A stretch of 64,000 nucleotides of DNA from Nodosilinea nodulosa PCC 7104 (GTDB taxonomy: Bacteria; Cyanobacteriota; Cyanobacteriia; Phormidesmidales; Phormidesmidaceae): contig NZ_JH976538.1 in NCBI RefSeq assembly GCF_000309385.1, positions 417,749-481,748 of the forward strand, in the 5' to 3' direction. Below, piece by piece: positions 1 to 8,792 of the stretch (positions within the stretch are counted from its first letter, which is position 1; every line of letters begins with the position of its first letter). The translations under genes and the position numbers were made by a program. The notes below the pieces were generated by a model. That model had not been told where the DNA came from and made no database searches. It worked only from the letters and a program-made list of their open reading frames with translations.

Positions 1-79
1 CGGGCAGCAGCGAAACATAAAATTGCGCCGCCGCTTCAGCGTCGCCATCAAACCATAGACAGGGAACAACTTTCTGCAT
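1..79 (-). CDS. VOC-family (glyoxalase-like) protein, N-terminal fragment
   Basis: Only the first 26 codons lie in the window; the rest runs off the left edge. The reverse strand reads MQKVVPCLWFDGDAEAAA and then QFYVSLLP. This is the typical opening of PhnB/3-demethylubiquinone-methyltransferase-like VOC proteins, a small metalloenzyme-fold family of varied function. The start is the ATG at 79. The precise reaction cannot be called from this fragment. YciI genes downstream fit a common accessory cluster of VOC, YciI and SnoaL-type genes. Confidence 0.7.
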   Translation of the reverse strand, partial: MQKVVPCLWFDGDAEAAAQFYVSLLP

Positions 80-195
80 GACGTTTCATCCAGTGGAGTG
101 AAATAATAACCCGCCTCGACGGCGTATGAGTCTTTGAGCTATTACCAGTAGTCTTGTGCCCCTCCATAGAAGTGCTCGTTAAACTGTGATTTACA

Positions 196-789
196 TCACA
201 AGTGAGTTTGAATAAAACTCTCTGTTGAGTTCACATGGGGAAATGCTTCGTCTGGAATGTCTAGATCCAGCGCTCGGCACAGCGGCTCCCAACCGTCACC
301 GGCTTTCCATTCCAGTAGCCTGTGCCCTAAGTTAGAGTTTCGAACACGCTCATTATGATGATTGAAAGCTTCTATACAAGCGGAGCGATTAGCCGTGTCT
401 GTGGTGAACCGATGCGCAAACAGTTCGTCTACCATAGAGCGCCACTCGCCTTCTGATTCCCTAATTCTAGGAAAGATTGTTGAGCTTGCGCTTTGCCACC
501 AGGAATCAGCGTCTCTGTAGGAAAGAATCACGAGGGAGTCAGGGTAAATGGTGCTTAACTCAGGCCAAAACGAGCTTGAAGGCCAATCTACTGCGGCAAT
601 ATAGCCGTCAAAGACTGCTGACCAATCAATATTTTCACCGCGAGATGCAGCAGACCAGAGAGGAATATGTTCCGGATGGGAAAATACCTCGCTCATGTGA
701 TAGCAAGGCTTGCCAAGAAGACGCTCAAGTGCCAATTTGAGTGACTTTGTTCCAGTTCGACCAAGTCCAGCTCCTACTACTTTCAACAT
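196..789 (-). CDS. sulfotransferase family protein
   Basis: A 197-residue protein that opens with the PAPS-binding P-loop-like motif GAGLGRTGTKSLKLAL (residues 6-21), the 5'-phosphosulfate loop of sulfotransferases. The later segment YRDADSWWQSA resembles the 3'-phosphate binding region. Family members move a sulfuryl group from PAPS to a small molecule, protein or lipid; the substrate is unknown. Length is close to the short bacterial sulfotransferases. The gene lies directly after a truncated DUF4287 gene, and its start is only 10 bases beyond that gene's stop, so it may have arrived by the event that truncated its neighbour. Confidence 0.8.
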   Translation of the reverse strand: MLKVVGAGLGRTGTKSLKLALERLLGKPCYHMSEVFSHPEHIPLWSAASRGENIDWSAVFDGYIAAVDWPSSSFWPELSTIYPDSLVILSYRDADSWWQSASSTIFPRIRESEGEWRSMVDELFAHRFTTDTANRSACIEAFNHHNERVRNSNLGHRLLEWKAGDGWEPLCRALDLDIPDEAFPHVNSTESFIQTHL

Positions 790-799
790 AAATAAAAAA

Positions 800-940
800 T
801 CATCCCCAAAAACAACTCTTTAGCAGCTCGTTAGGCCTCTCTCTTAGCACTTTGAACCAATGACTGACTGGCTTGCCATAGGCTTTTTCAACGGAAGGGA
901 AGTAGGAAGCAGGGCCTTTAACCTTGTTCGCTTCTGGCAT
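800..940 (-). pseudogene. truncated DUF4287 protein
   Basis: An ATG at 940 begins MPEANKVKGPASYFPSVEKA and continues YGKPVSHWFKVLRE. This is the conserved N-terminal signature of the small DUF4287 proteins, which have no known activity. After about 34 family-like residues the reading changes to RPNELLKSCFWG and stops. The conserved middle (an HMELVAWLK-type segment in relatives) and C-terminus are absent from the following DNA, which instead carries the sulfotransferase gene. I read this as an N-terminal stump left by insertion or deletion; a short peptide could still be made. Confidence 0.6.
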
Positions 941-945
941 ATTAT

Positions 946-1323
946 TTACCTGATGAGTTGACCGTGAATTTGTTCTGGCAGGCTCGATAGCTCCATCACA
1001 GGGCGAATTTCGATGGTGCCTTTGTGGGCGGCAGGGATGCGTCCGGCGATGGCGATCGCTTCGTCGAGATCCTGGGCGTCGATCAAAAAGTAGCCCCCGA
1101 GTTGCTCGCGGGTTTCGGCAAAGGGGCCATCGGTCACGAGCTGTTTTCCCTGCCGCAGCCGCACGCTGGTTGCGGTTGATACCGGCTGTAGCGGCGATGC
1201 ACCCAGGAACTGACCGCTGGCTTGAAGCTGGTGTGTAAGCGTTGTGGACTCGGCGTAGCACTCCTCGCGTTCGCTCTGGGTCCAGGCATTTTCGTCGCTG
1301 TAGACAAGCAGCATATATTTCAT
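946..1323 (-). CDS. YciI family protein (DGPF domain)
   Basis: A 125-residue protein starting MKYMLLVYSDENAW, with the family hallmark VTDGPFAETREQLGGYFLI in the middle and an EIRPVMEL C-terminus. YciI/DGPF proteins are small dimeric ferredoxin-like-fold proteins often encoded near ECF sigma factors; their reaction is mostly unknown. AAGGAG precedes the ATG at good spacing, and the ATG overlaps the stop of the preceding small ORF (ATGA), so translation is probably coupled. A second, diverged YciI gene sits just upstream in the same operon. Confidence 0.85.
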   Translation of the reverse strand: MKYMLLVYSDENAWTQSEREECYAESTTLTHQLQASGQFLGASPLQPVSTATSVRLRQGKQLVTDGPFAETREQLGGYFLIDAQDLDEAIAIAGRIPAAHKGTIEIRPVMELSSLPEQIHGQLIR

Positions 1324-1511
1324 GGCTGTTTCTCCTTATCCATAGGTCGGTTTCTGTGGCCAGCCAGCGGGAGAGTTTTCAAAGCACTCTTGCCGACCGT
1401 GGCGGAGATAGCGAGCAGACCGTAGCCGTTGGTCAGGTCTGCAAACCGCGCCAGAGCTGGAGCAGGTGTGAAAAACCTGGTCGCCCAGGCAGCAAGAGCG
1501 CCACTTTTCAT
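1320..1511 (-). CDS. small hypothetical protein between two YciI genes
   Basis: A 63-codon ORF starting MKSGALAAWATRFFTPAPAL. It lies 15 bases after the upstream YciI gene and its stop overlaps the start of the next YciI gene (ATGA), which favours real translation as part of the operon. I do not recognise the family. The sequence is alanine-rich and basic with no clear membrane segment. The next gene's AAGGAG ribosome site falls inside its last codons, so it may mainly serve translational coupling. Confidence 0.4.
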   Translation of the reverse strand: MKSGALAAWATRFFTPAPALARFADLTNGYGLLAISATVGKSALKTLPLAGHRNRPMDKEKQP

Positions 1512-1526
1512 GATAATTTCCCCAGC

Positions 1527-1931
1527 TCAGATCATGGCCTTAGCGGCCTGGAAGCTCTTTTCGCGCTCTGCCACCAGCGCATTCATGTCCTCATCTACGG
1601 GGCGAATCTCAAAGGGGCCGTTGCGAACGCCAGGATGCTGCGACATCAGTTGGATGGCGTGGTTCAGGTCTCTGGCCTCCAGGATTAAAATGCCGCCGAG
1701 GTATTCTTTGGTTTCGGCGTAGGGGCCATCGGTCACCATCACCTGACCATTCTGGTAGCGCAGCGTCGCGGCGTTTTTAACGCTTTGGAGAGCTTCCCCA
1801 CCGACAAAGTGGCCGCCCCGGCGAAGCTCGTCGTCGTAGGCAAAGCAGTCTTCCATCATGGTCGACTGCTCGGCTTCAGATAGCCTATCCCACTGGTTTT
1901 CGTCAAAGTATCCCAGACAGATAAATTTCAT
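1527..1931 (-). CDS. YciI family protein (DGPF/DGPY domain)
   Basis: The protein starts MKFICLGYFDENQW and carries MVTDGPYAETKEYLGGILIL and an FEIRPVDEDMN tail, matching the YciI/DGPF family. I chose the ATG at 1931 because GGAGG lies five bases upstream; an in-frame start four codons earlier has no better site. It is a paralogue of the protein at 946-1323, differing at many positions, so the duplication is old. The exact role is unknown. Confidence 0.85.
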   Translation of the reverse strand: MKFICLGYFDENQWDRLSEAEQSTMMEDCFAYDDELRRGGHFVGGEALQSVKNAATLRYQNGQVMVTDGPYAETKEYLGGILILEARDLNHAIQLMSQHPGVRNGPFEIRPVDEDMNALVAEREKSFQAAKAMI

Positions 1932-2133
1932 CTTGACCTCCAAAATTGGGTTGAAAGGGTCGCTTACATGGAGTAGTCGTTTGACCGAGCGGAAAATCGA
2001 CAGGAGCCAGAATTTTTTTTCGAGTTAACGGCCTGACGGCGCTCAATCCAGTTCTTGCAGGCATTTTTCATGAGATCGACCTTCGGGTTCCCGCTTCACC
2101 AAGGCTGGGTGCTGCTGATAGGCCCTCCTGAAC

Positions 2134-3258
2134 TTAAAAGGTGTGAGTAGATGACTCAAACTCAGATAAAAACCCCGTCTCTTCAAGCAGCGATCGCAGC
2201 TTGACCTGGGGAAAGACCGTATCTTTTCTAGGATTTCTCGACATATCCGCCAAGAAATCGTGCATGAGGTCGATGATGCTGCGATATTTGACAATGCTGG
2301 CCACATAAGATCGATCCAGAGACATAGTACCTTCGGCCTGGATTGACTCAATGTTTTCGAGTAATAGTTTTCTTACCTGAGAAGGGCCTAAGTCTTTTTG
2401 AATGTTGTACTTTTCGATCAACCTGCTTTTGCTAGATTCAGAACATAGATCGTAGACCGATAAAATCAGATGACCCAAATTGAGCAGGATTTCTCCATAG
2501 TCATAATCAGCATTCTGGTGAAAGAAAATACGTTCTTCCTCTGACAGAGCAAAGCTTCGGTCAAGGACTAAGCCAAAATCAGTCAAATAGATCTGCTCAC
2601 CGTCGGTCAAAACATTTCCAAAATGGGCATCGAAATGGATAATTCCTTTCGATCTTAGAAAGGCAATGGTATTGCACAGACTGCCCAGATTGCGCTGGGA
2701 CTCGCCAGGGTTTGATTGAAGCCACCTATCTAAAGTTTGGGGTACGTATTCCAGGAATAAAGCCAGTTCATGATTAGCCTCTGCGCGATCTAGCATATAG
2801 GCTTCGATCTCCCCACAGTTGCCCCAGTATTCTACAAAGCGCTTGATTTGATCTAAATTAACCTCTTTGGACTGCATCGAAAGCGGCAAAATTCGATAGT
2901 GAAACATCAAAGGGAAACTGGTATTTTCTTCCTCCAATACCCAGTGAGTGGTCTTGAGGTGAGTCATGAGTTCCCGGAAAACCCCTAAACCGACTGAACC
3001 AATACCGTAGTTGAAGTAGGTTGGTAGGTCATAAAGGTTTTGGGTGGAGAGAAGATGGTGATATTCAATGTCCGTGACTGGAATTCGTTTGACAAATACC
3101 TGAGACTGCCCCAGCGCGATCGCATGATTTTGCCCCCATCCCAAGCTGAACCCATCGTTGGGAAATAGGGCCTGCAGTTGAGCATTATTGAGCCGCGCCA
3201 GCTGTGAGCTGAGCTGGAAGTAGGTTTCTTTTCTAAGCTGTAGAGCCTTCTTATCCAT
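2134..3258 (-). CDS. protein-kinase-like protein
   Basis: About 374 residues from the ATG at 3258. The catalytic-loop motif IIHFDAHFGNVL and the DFG motif LTDFGLVLD mark a protein-kinase-like fold; VFVKR near residue 80 may hold the ATP-binding lysine. The glycine loop is not obvious. Relatives phosphorylate proteins or small molecules; the substrate is unknown. The reading frame stays open into the upstream acetyltransferase gene, but 3258 lies 28 bases after that gene's stop and is the natural start. It is probably cotranscribed with the GNAT gene. Confidence 0.65.
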   Translation of the reverse strand: MDKKALQLRKETYFQLSSQLARLNNAQLQALFPNDGFSLGWGQNHAIALGQSQVFVKRIPVTDIEYHHLLSTQNLYDLPTYFNYGIGSVGLGVFRELMTHLKTTHWVLEEENTSFPLMFHYRILPLSMQSKEVNLDQIKRFVEYWGNCGEIEAYMLDRAEANHELALFLEYVPQTLDRWLQSNPGESQRNLGSLCNTIAFLRSKGIIHFDAHFGNVLTDGEQIYLTDFGLVLDRSFALSEEERIFFHQNADYDYGEILLNLGHLILSVYDLCSESSKSRLIEKYNIQKDLGPSQVRKLLLENIESIQAEGTMSLDRSYVASIVKYRSIIDLMHDFLADMSRNPRKDTVFPQVKLRSLLEETGFLSEFESSTHTF

Positions 3259-3286
3259 CGTTCCAAGTCGTTTTTTAGCCGCTGTT

Positions 3287-3826
3287 TTAGCCGTGCGATC
3301 GCTCACCGTCAGGAAGCTCCGACAAAGTGGATTGGCGTTGCCAATCGCCTCGCTCCAGGCGATAGACGCGGCAGTTGTCTTCACCGAAGCAACGGCACTC
3401 AACGAATCGAAAGCCCAGACGTTCATAAAAGCGATGGGCTTGGGTATTGCCAGCCAGCGGATCCACCAGCACAGCGGTCACGGCGGGATTTGCGAAACAC
3501 CGAGCCAGGGCAAGCTGCATCATTTTGGTGCCATAGCCTTTGCCTAAATCGGCCTTTTCTCCAATCCAAATGTCAATGGCGCGGAGATTGGCTGGAACCT
3601 CGCCCCAGTAGTGGCTATCTTCCTGAGCCGGATCGATGATCTCGATAAAACCGATAGGGCGGCCCTCAACGTCAGCTATCAGCTGCTCTCGCCAATCTGG
3701 GGTGCGTTTCAGCTCGATTTCCCAGGCCCAATCGTCGTTAGGAACTGCGGCAATCACGTGGGCTTTGGCATCCCAGTGGCGCAGCAGAGCCAGATCGGCC
3801 AGGGTTGCAGGGCGTAACGCTACCAT
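3287..3826 (-). CDS. GNAT family N-acetyltransferase
   Basis: A protein of about 179 residues starting MVALRPATLADLALLRHW. It has the acetyl-CoA-binding motif LGKGYGTKMMQLAL and the C-terminal NTQAHRFYERLGF segment, both hallmarks of GNAT enzymes. The VEGRPIGFIEIIDP and AIDIWIGE segments resemble aminoglycoside 6'-acetyltransferase-like members, but the substrate cannot be assigned. A GTG nine codons upstream (3853) is an alternative start. It lies upstream of, and in the same direction as, the kinase-like gene. Confidence 0.8.
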   Translation of the reverse strand: MVALRPATLADLALLRHWDAKAHVIAAVPNDDWAWEIELKRTPDWREQLIADVEGRPIGFIEIIDPAQEDSHYWGEVPANLRAIDIWIGEKADLGKGYGTKMMQLALARCFANPAVTAVLVDPLAGNTQAHRFYERLGFRFVECRCFGEDNCRVYRLERGDWQRQSTLSELPDGERSHG

Positions 3827-4060
3827 AAAAATTATCTGCTTATCCGTAACCACTGTTGATGGATGAATTGCACCGGACCGTTAACAGTATAGATATACTA
3901 CTTTGGCGAGTTATCATCCGACGGAACCAGGGTGATGTCATAAAAGTTGATTCCTACCGCGGGAAGAAATTGCTTTCCCAGCCCTGAGGTCAGCATGGCG
4001 CAGTGGGGCTGTAATTTCACTACCCGAAAGGATAGGCGGCGGCTAACTTGATTCGCTACC

Positions 4061-6808
4061 GTGGGAAGGGTTCAGGATTTATCTCCGCTTGAAGGTTTGG
4101 CTAGCCCGCTGCTATTGACAAAGCTGCATGTCCCCTCGCCCCGATCGCAGTGGGTGAGGCGCGATCGCATCCTGCAAAAGCTCCAGCAGGAACAGTCCAG
4201 TCGGTTAATTTTAATTTCCGCCGCCGCTGGATTTGGGAAAACGACCGTCCTCAGCGCCTGGGTGCAGCACCAGCAGTCTGTCGGCTGGCTGTCTCTAGAT
4301 GAGCGCGACAACGACCCGACTCGCTTCTGGACCTACCTGGTAGCCGCCTTGCAGCAGGCAAACGGGCAGCTTGGGGAAGCGGCTTTGTCGATGCTGCGAT
4401 CGCCCGAGCCGGTTTCCTATGACGCATTCTTAACGCCGCTGCTGAATGAGCTGGCCCAGCTGCACAGTGGCCTGATTCTGGTGCTGGATGACTACCACCT
4501 GATTACGACTCCAGCCATCCACGAGGGGCTGGCGTTTTTTCTGGAGCATTTGCCAGCCGGGGTGCGGGTGGCGATCGCAACTCGGACCGATCCGCCCCTG
4601 CCCCTGGCCCGCTGGCGGGTGCAATCGCAGCTGACGGAACTGCATGCCGCCGATCTCCGCTTTACCGATGCTGAGGCGACGGAATTTTTGCAGCAGTCTC
4701 TGCCCCTGCCCCTCAGCGAGGCCCAGGTGGCGAGGCTACAGCAGCAAACCGAGGGCTGGATTGCGGGACTTCAGTTGGCCATGCTCTCCCTGCGGGAAGC
4801 CGCCAGCCCGGCGGAGAGTCTAACGGCCTTTGGCGGCAACCAGCGCTACATTCTGGGCTATCTGGTGGAGGAAGTGCTAGACCGCCAGCCGCCCCCGCTG
4901 CGCCGGTTTTTGCTGGGGACGGCCATTCTAGAGCAGATGTGCGGTGCCCTCTGTGCTGCCGTCATGGAGAGTGAGGCGGCTGATGGAGCGAGGGTTCTAG
5001 AGCAGCTAGAGCGGCAAAATCTGTTTGTGGTGCCCCTGGATGACCATGGCCTCTGGTACCGCTACCACCACCTGTTTGCCGAAACCCTGCGCCACATTTT
5101 GCAGCGCAGCGACCCAGATGGCATCTCGACCTATCACCGCCGGGCGGCCCAGTGGTACGAGCAGCAGGGCGACATCGCCGATGCCCTGCACCACGCGGTC
5201 GCCGCCCAGGCGTTTGACTACGCCGCCCAGCTGATCGAGCGGGAAATTCAGACCCGCGAAAATCCTCGCTTCGATGCGGTGGTGCTGCGAAGAACCCTGG
5301 AGCGGTTGCCAGGTGAACTCACCCGGTTGCGCCCCTGGCTGCTGATGGCCCAGGCCTGGCTGGGCTTTACCACGGCTCAATTTGCCGAGGCGATCGCCGC
5401 CGTTCAGACCCTAGAAACCATCCTCAACGAGCACCCGCCCCAGTTCGGCAACTCGGTGGGCAATCTGGATCAGCTCTGGGGGTTAGTGATCGCCCTCAGG
5501 GGCATGCAGGCCCGCCAGCAGGGGCAGGCGGCGGAGTCGGTAGCCCTGATGGAGAAGGCATTGCAGCTCTTGCCCCAGGACAACTCCTGGCTGCGATCGC
5601 TGACTCTTCTCAGCCTGGGCGTCACCTACTTTGTCGATGACAATTACGAAGCCGCTCGGCGATTGCTGCCTGAGGTCAGCCGCATCGGCCAGGTGCGAAG
5701 TGCGGCTGACCCCGCGATCGCGGGGCTCTATCTACAGGCCCAGTTTCTCGCCCTGCGGGGCCATCTGGCAGAGGCCACAGCCCTCTGCCAGCAGGGGTTA
5801 GATCTGGCGGCAGAGCGGCGCTGGCTGGCCACCTATGCCGGAGTTTTGGTGCAGGTGGCCCTGGCGGATCTGCTGCGGCAGCAAAACCAGCTCGACGCGG
5901 CGGCTGAGCATCTCGCCCAAAGCATCGATCGCGCCGTTGAAACCCAGCAGCCCGGCCTGATGATGGGTTACATCACCCTGGCCAGGGTCCGCCAGGCCCA
6001 GGGAGATTGGGCCGCCGCCTGGGGAGCGATCCGGCAGGCCGAGCCCGGCCAGGTCTGGCTCTGGCCGACGATGCTGCCGCTGGAAGCCTGCAAAGCCAGG
6101 CTGCACCTGGCGGAGGGCAACGTCAATGCCGCCATGGACTGGGTTGAGAGTAGCGGCCTGTCCGTCGAGGATGATCTGCACTACAACACCACGGCAAAAT
6201 TCCCCACGGCGGCGGAACTCGCCTATTTGACCTATGCCAGAGTGCTGCTGGCTCGCGGTCGGCAAACCTCGTCGGCCATCCCCTTGCGGGCGGCCCTGCG
6301 CTTGCTCTCTCGCCTGCAAGCTCTGGCCACAGCCGGGGGGCGCACCCTGCGGCTGATGGAAAGCCTGCTACTCCAGGCGCTGGTCTGGCAGGCCCAGGCC
6401 GATCAGGCCCAGGCCTTAACCTGCCTGCAGCAGGCGCTGCAATTGCCCCGGCAGGATAGCGATATCCGCCTGTTTTTAGACGAGGGAAAAGCGATGGCGG
6501 ACCTGTTATCTGCGGCGGCAGCAAAAGGGATTCACGCTGAGGAAACCGCAGCGTTACTGGCGCATTTCGAGGTTCAGAGCGCGCCAATCGTGCCCCGCCG
6601 CCAGCCGTTGATTGAGCCGCTGAGCGATCGCGAGCTAGAGGTGTTGACCTATCTGTCCACGGGCATGACCAACCAGGCGATCGCCGATGCGCTGTACGTC
6701 AGCCTGGCCGCCGTGAAGTGGCACGCCCGCAACATCTACGGCAAGTTAGCGGTCAAAAACCGCACCCAGGCCGTGGCCAAAGCCAGGGAATTGGGACTGT
6801 TGCAGTGA
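4061..6808 (+). CDS. MalT-like LuxR-family transcriptional regulator (LAL type)
   Basis: A 915-residue regulator. The N-terminal AAA/STAND ATPase has the Walker A motif AAGFGKTTVL near residues 53-62 and a Walker B-like LILVLDDYH. A long middle region of TPR-like helical repeats follows. The C-terminus is a LuxR helix-turn-helix (LSDRELEVLTYLSTGMTNQA, then a KWHARNIYGKL recognition region). Such large ATP-binding LuxR (LAL) proteins activate operons when they bind an inducer. The listed start is a GTG; the first strong homology is LLTKLHVPSPR. Its target may be the neighbouring YciI/VOC genes, which is inference. Confidence 0.9.
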   Translation: MGRVQDLSPLEGLASPLLLTKLHVPSPRSQWVRRDRILQKLQQEQSSRLILISAAAGFGKTTVLSAWVQHQQSVGWLSLDERDNDPTRFWTYLVAALQQANGQLGEAALSMLRSPEPVSYDAFLTPLLNELAQLHSGLILVLDDYHLITTPAIHEGLAFFLEHLPAGVRVAIATRTDPPLPLARWRVQSQLTELHAADLRFTDAEATEFLQQSLPLPLSEAQVARLQQQTEGWIAGLQLAMLSLREAASPAESLTAFGGNQRYILGYLVEEVLDRQPPPLRRFLLGTAILEQMCGALCAAVMESEAADGARVLEQLERQNLFVVPLDDHGLWYRYHHLFAETLRHILQRSDPDGISTYHRRAAQWYEQQGDIADALHHAVAAQAFDYAAQLIEREIQTRENPRFDAVVLRRTLERLPGELTRLRPWLLMAQAWLGFTTAQFAEAIAAVQTLETILNEHPPQFGNSVGNLDQLWGLVIALRGMQARQQGQAAESVALMEKALQLLPQDNSWLRSLTLLSLGVTYFVDDNYEAARRLLPEVSRIGQVRSAADPAIAGLYLQAQFLALRGHLAEATALCQQGLDLAAERRWLATYAGVLVQVALADLLRQQNQLDAAAEHLAQSIDRAVETQQPGLMMGYITLARVRQAQGDWAAAWGAIRQAEPGQVWLWPTMLPLEACKARLHLAEGNVNAAMDWVESSGLSVEDDLHYNTTAKFPTAAELAYLTYARVLLARGRQTSSAIPLRAALRLLSRLQALATAGGRTLRLMESLLLQALVWQAQADQAQALTCLQQALQLPRQDSDIRLFLDEGKAMADLLSAAAAKGIHAEETAALLAHFEVQSAPIVPRRQPLIEPLSDRELEVLTYLSTGMTNQAIADALYVSLAAVKWHARNIYGKLAVKNRTQAVAKARELGLLQ

Positions 6809-6821
6809 CGGGTTTCTAGAT

Positions 6822-6906
6822 TCACGACTCTGCCACAATTGTCCCCTGGTGATAGAGAATCTTCCAGCCCGCAGGAGTGTGCTTCCAAAGGGTGGCCCGG
6901 CTAGTT
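6822..6906 (-). pseudogene. C-terminal remnant of a SnoaL/DUF4440-like protein
   Basis: Just outside the ISKra4 inverted repeat the reverse strand reads ATLWKHTPAGWKILYHQGT and ends IVAES. This matches the C-terminal strand pair of SnoaL/DUF4440 (NTF2-like) proteins. The rest of the domain is missing, and no matching N-terminus was found on the other side of the IS, so the gene was cut by the insertion and then partly deleted. Confidence 0.55.
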
Positions 6907-6930
6907 GGGCGCATCCCAGTCTTGCAAGAC

Positions 6931-7764
6931 TCAAGATGAGAACTGGCCATTGAGATAAGCGCAGCGATGTCGGAGCACTTGAGGAACGTTACTTTCCTTC
7001 CATTGAGCACCAGAGATCTTCACCCGCCTGCTAATTTGCTTGATGGTCGACTCCACAGCTCCAGAGCCGATTGAGATTCCCTCTGCGTGGTAGTAGCTGT
7101 AGTTGACGATGCGGTGACGATGCTTGGCTAGATAGCCGATAAACTGGTCTACCCGCTCATGGGGCCAGTCGTCGAATGCCCTGACCGCCCCGTCTACATC
7201 CCCTTGCCATAAGCAGGCTTCGACCGCATCTAGGCGCTGTTGAGACCCGCCCACGTTGCCCAAATTCTCCATGAGGTGATACCAATCTAAAATCTCAACC
7301 CGTTCACTCGGGTGAGCAATCTGGGAAAACAGGTTCCAGATGTCGTCGTGGCCATCCCCGAGGCAAACCAGGGGATGCGTTAGGAGTTGCTGATTGGCCC
7401 AGTTGACTAAGCTGTCATTGTCTTTATAAAAGGTGCTAATGCTCCACTGATGAAGGTTGACAGCCTTGTAGTCACGCCACTCGCACCGCTGCCCTGGAGG
7501 TGTTCGCAGGCGCACTTTTCCGCCATCAAGACTCATTTCCTTGACCCCGCCGTCCACGGTTGGCGGTTCTAGGTCTTGGCGATGCACGAGCCGTTGCTGG
7601 GTACTGCCTGACACACAGACTCCAGTCAGCACGGCGATATCGTCGACCGCCCGTGCGTAGGCCTCGTTGGCACTCAGCAGCAGGCAACACTTTTCCAGAT
7701 AAGGACTCCACTGAGTCCGAGCCTTAACCTCAAGCTGCTGACTCTGACGCTGGCTCAGGCTCAA
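6931..7764 (-). CDS. ISKra4-family transposase, second frame
   Basis: A 277-residue catalytic part of an ISKra4 transposase. LDGGKVRLRTP, VCLGDGHDDIWNLF and ILDWYHLMENL are family motifs carrying catalytic aspartates. GISIGSGAVESTIKQISRR is the conserved C-terminal GSG.VE block. Translation probably begins at a TTG that overlaps the stop of the first frame, or follows frameshifting from it. It appears intact. Confidence 0.9.
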   Translation of the reverse strand: MSLSQRQSQQLEVKARTQWSPYLEKCCLLLSANEAYARAVDDIAVLTGVCVSGSTQQRLVHRQDLEPPTVDGGVKEMSLDGGKVRLRTPPGQRCEWRDYKAVNLHQWSISTFYKDNDSLVNWANQQLLTHPLVCLGDGHDDIWNLFSQIAHPSERVEILDWYHLMENLGNVGGSQQRLDAVEACLWQGDVDGAVRAFDDWPHERVDQFIGYLAKHRHRIVNYSYYHAEGISIGSGAVESTIKQISRRVKISGAQWKESNVPQVLRHRCAYLNGQFSS

Positions 7765-7991
7765 TCGCCCGACGATGCTTTGGATGTGTCGTTTTCGTCC
7801 TCGGCTCGTGCCGCTACTTGTGCAGATAAAAAATTACCGATCTCTGGCCCCACATGCGCCAGTAGGTGGTCACGAACGGCTACTTCAATGCCGGCCAATG
7901 TCTTGACTTGTTCAGGGTCGGTTTCGTTGTAGAGTAACTCAGCTAAGGCCAGGGCATGGGCTTTAATTTGAGCTTCCTTGGCGGCATCCAT
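7761..7991 (-). CDS. ISKra4-family transposase, first frame
   Basis: The first frame from the ATG at 7991 (MDAAKEAQIKAHALALAELL) is a small helical protein that ends where the catalytic frame begins. The same family of first frame is seen at 63770. Stop and start overlap by a few bases, the usual layout when the two products are coupled or fused. An upstream in-frame extension to 8051 lies close to the IS end and has a weaker start. Confidence 0.75.
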   Translation of the reverse strand: MDAAKEAQIKAHALALAELLYNETDPEQVKTLAGIEVAVRDHLLAHVGPEIGNFLSAQVAARAEDENDTSKASSGD

Positions 7992-8226
7992 CGCTTTAGT
8001 TATCCTCAGAGTTGCTGCTCTGAGACTACGGCTTCTGCCTTTGATCTGCACTAAGCACTTCTACTCATTGCATAACTGGGATGCACCCTTCATCGTCTAA
8101 GGTATCACCCATGATGAAGTCCTCGAAAAGTTAGGATCCCACCAGTTTACTCAGTCTGCCTATTGGACTGTGTCGAGTAACAAGTTATTGGTATGTCGTT
8201 TAAAGAAACTTTGACTAATCAATCTC

Positions 8227-8643
8227 CTATTCCCCACTCCCCAATACCATCATCTGAATCCGCGCTAGCCGAGTTCTCAGTCGCGCCCAGGCCCGGTAGG
8301 TATCTGCCTTCTGACTATCTAACTGTGACAAATGGTTTAGATATGTGACACTATCGATCTGATTGCTGAAGCGGTAGTCAATCTCTAGCAGGCGATGCTG
8401 CACTGTGGCGCGGCGGGCCACCTCCTGAGAGATCTGAAACTCGCGGCGGGTGGCATCGAACTCAAGAACCTCCAAAGCTACCTGCTCACGCAGAGTCTCA
8501 GCGATCTTCCGCTTCTCCTGCTCAATCTGCGCAACCTTCACCTGGAGGTCACTGATGGCGATCGCCGTCTGTTGAGCCCTGGCATTGGTATTCGTCAGAT
8601 GGCTGAGAGCAAGCGATCGAAGAATCCCTACTGCTGTTGCTGG
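8227..8643 (-). pseudogene. C-terminal remnant of a TolC-like outer-membrane efflux protein
   Basis: The frame is open from 8643 to a stop at 8227. It reads as heptad-like helices (REQVALEVLEFDATRREFQI, then RATVQHRLLEIDYRF) followed by LDSQKADTYRAWARLR and a short tail. Long amphipathic helices with a final AWARL-type segment resemble the C-terminal repeat of TolC-type channel proteins. Signal peptide and N-terminal repeat are missing. The first ordinary start is a GTG at 8541, well inside a helix, so this is probably a leftover. A free coiled-coil protein is the alternative. Confidence 0.4.
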
Positions 8644-8792
8644 TCATCCGCCAGGACAGAATGGGTAGCGAAACACCAGCGGCTCAAATGAGTCGGCGAC
8701 CTGGTTACAGGCGCGGGCCTCTTCAATGGACTAATCAATGCCGTCAACGCGTGGGTTTGTATTGCTAAAGTCTAACTTGCCAAGAATTTAGC

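Larger units (their letters stand above)
6907..8088 (-). mobile_element. ISKra4-family insertion sequence
   Basis: A 1,182-bp element bounded by inverted repeats. The left end reads GGGCGCATCCCAGTCTTGCA, and the right end read inward on the reverse strand is GGGTGCATCCCAGTTATGCA. Both transposase frames lie inside on the minus strand. No clear target-site duplication was seen. The ends resemble the partial element that starts at 63698. Confidence 0.85.

Noticed and set aside
170..835. Integron-like attC core sites (GTTAAAC and GTTAGGC) around the sulfotransferase
   Set aside because: The partner R'' sites and the paired L boxes of an attC hairpin were not found at the right spacing, and the gene orientation does not fit.
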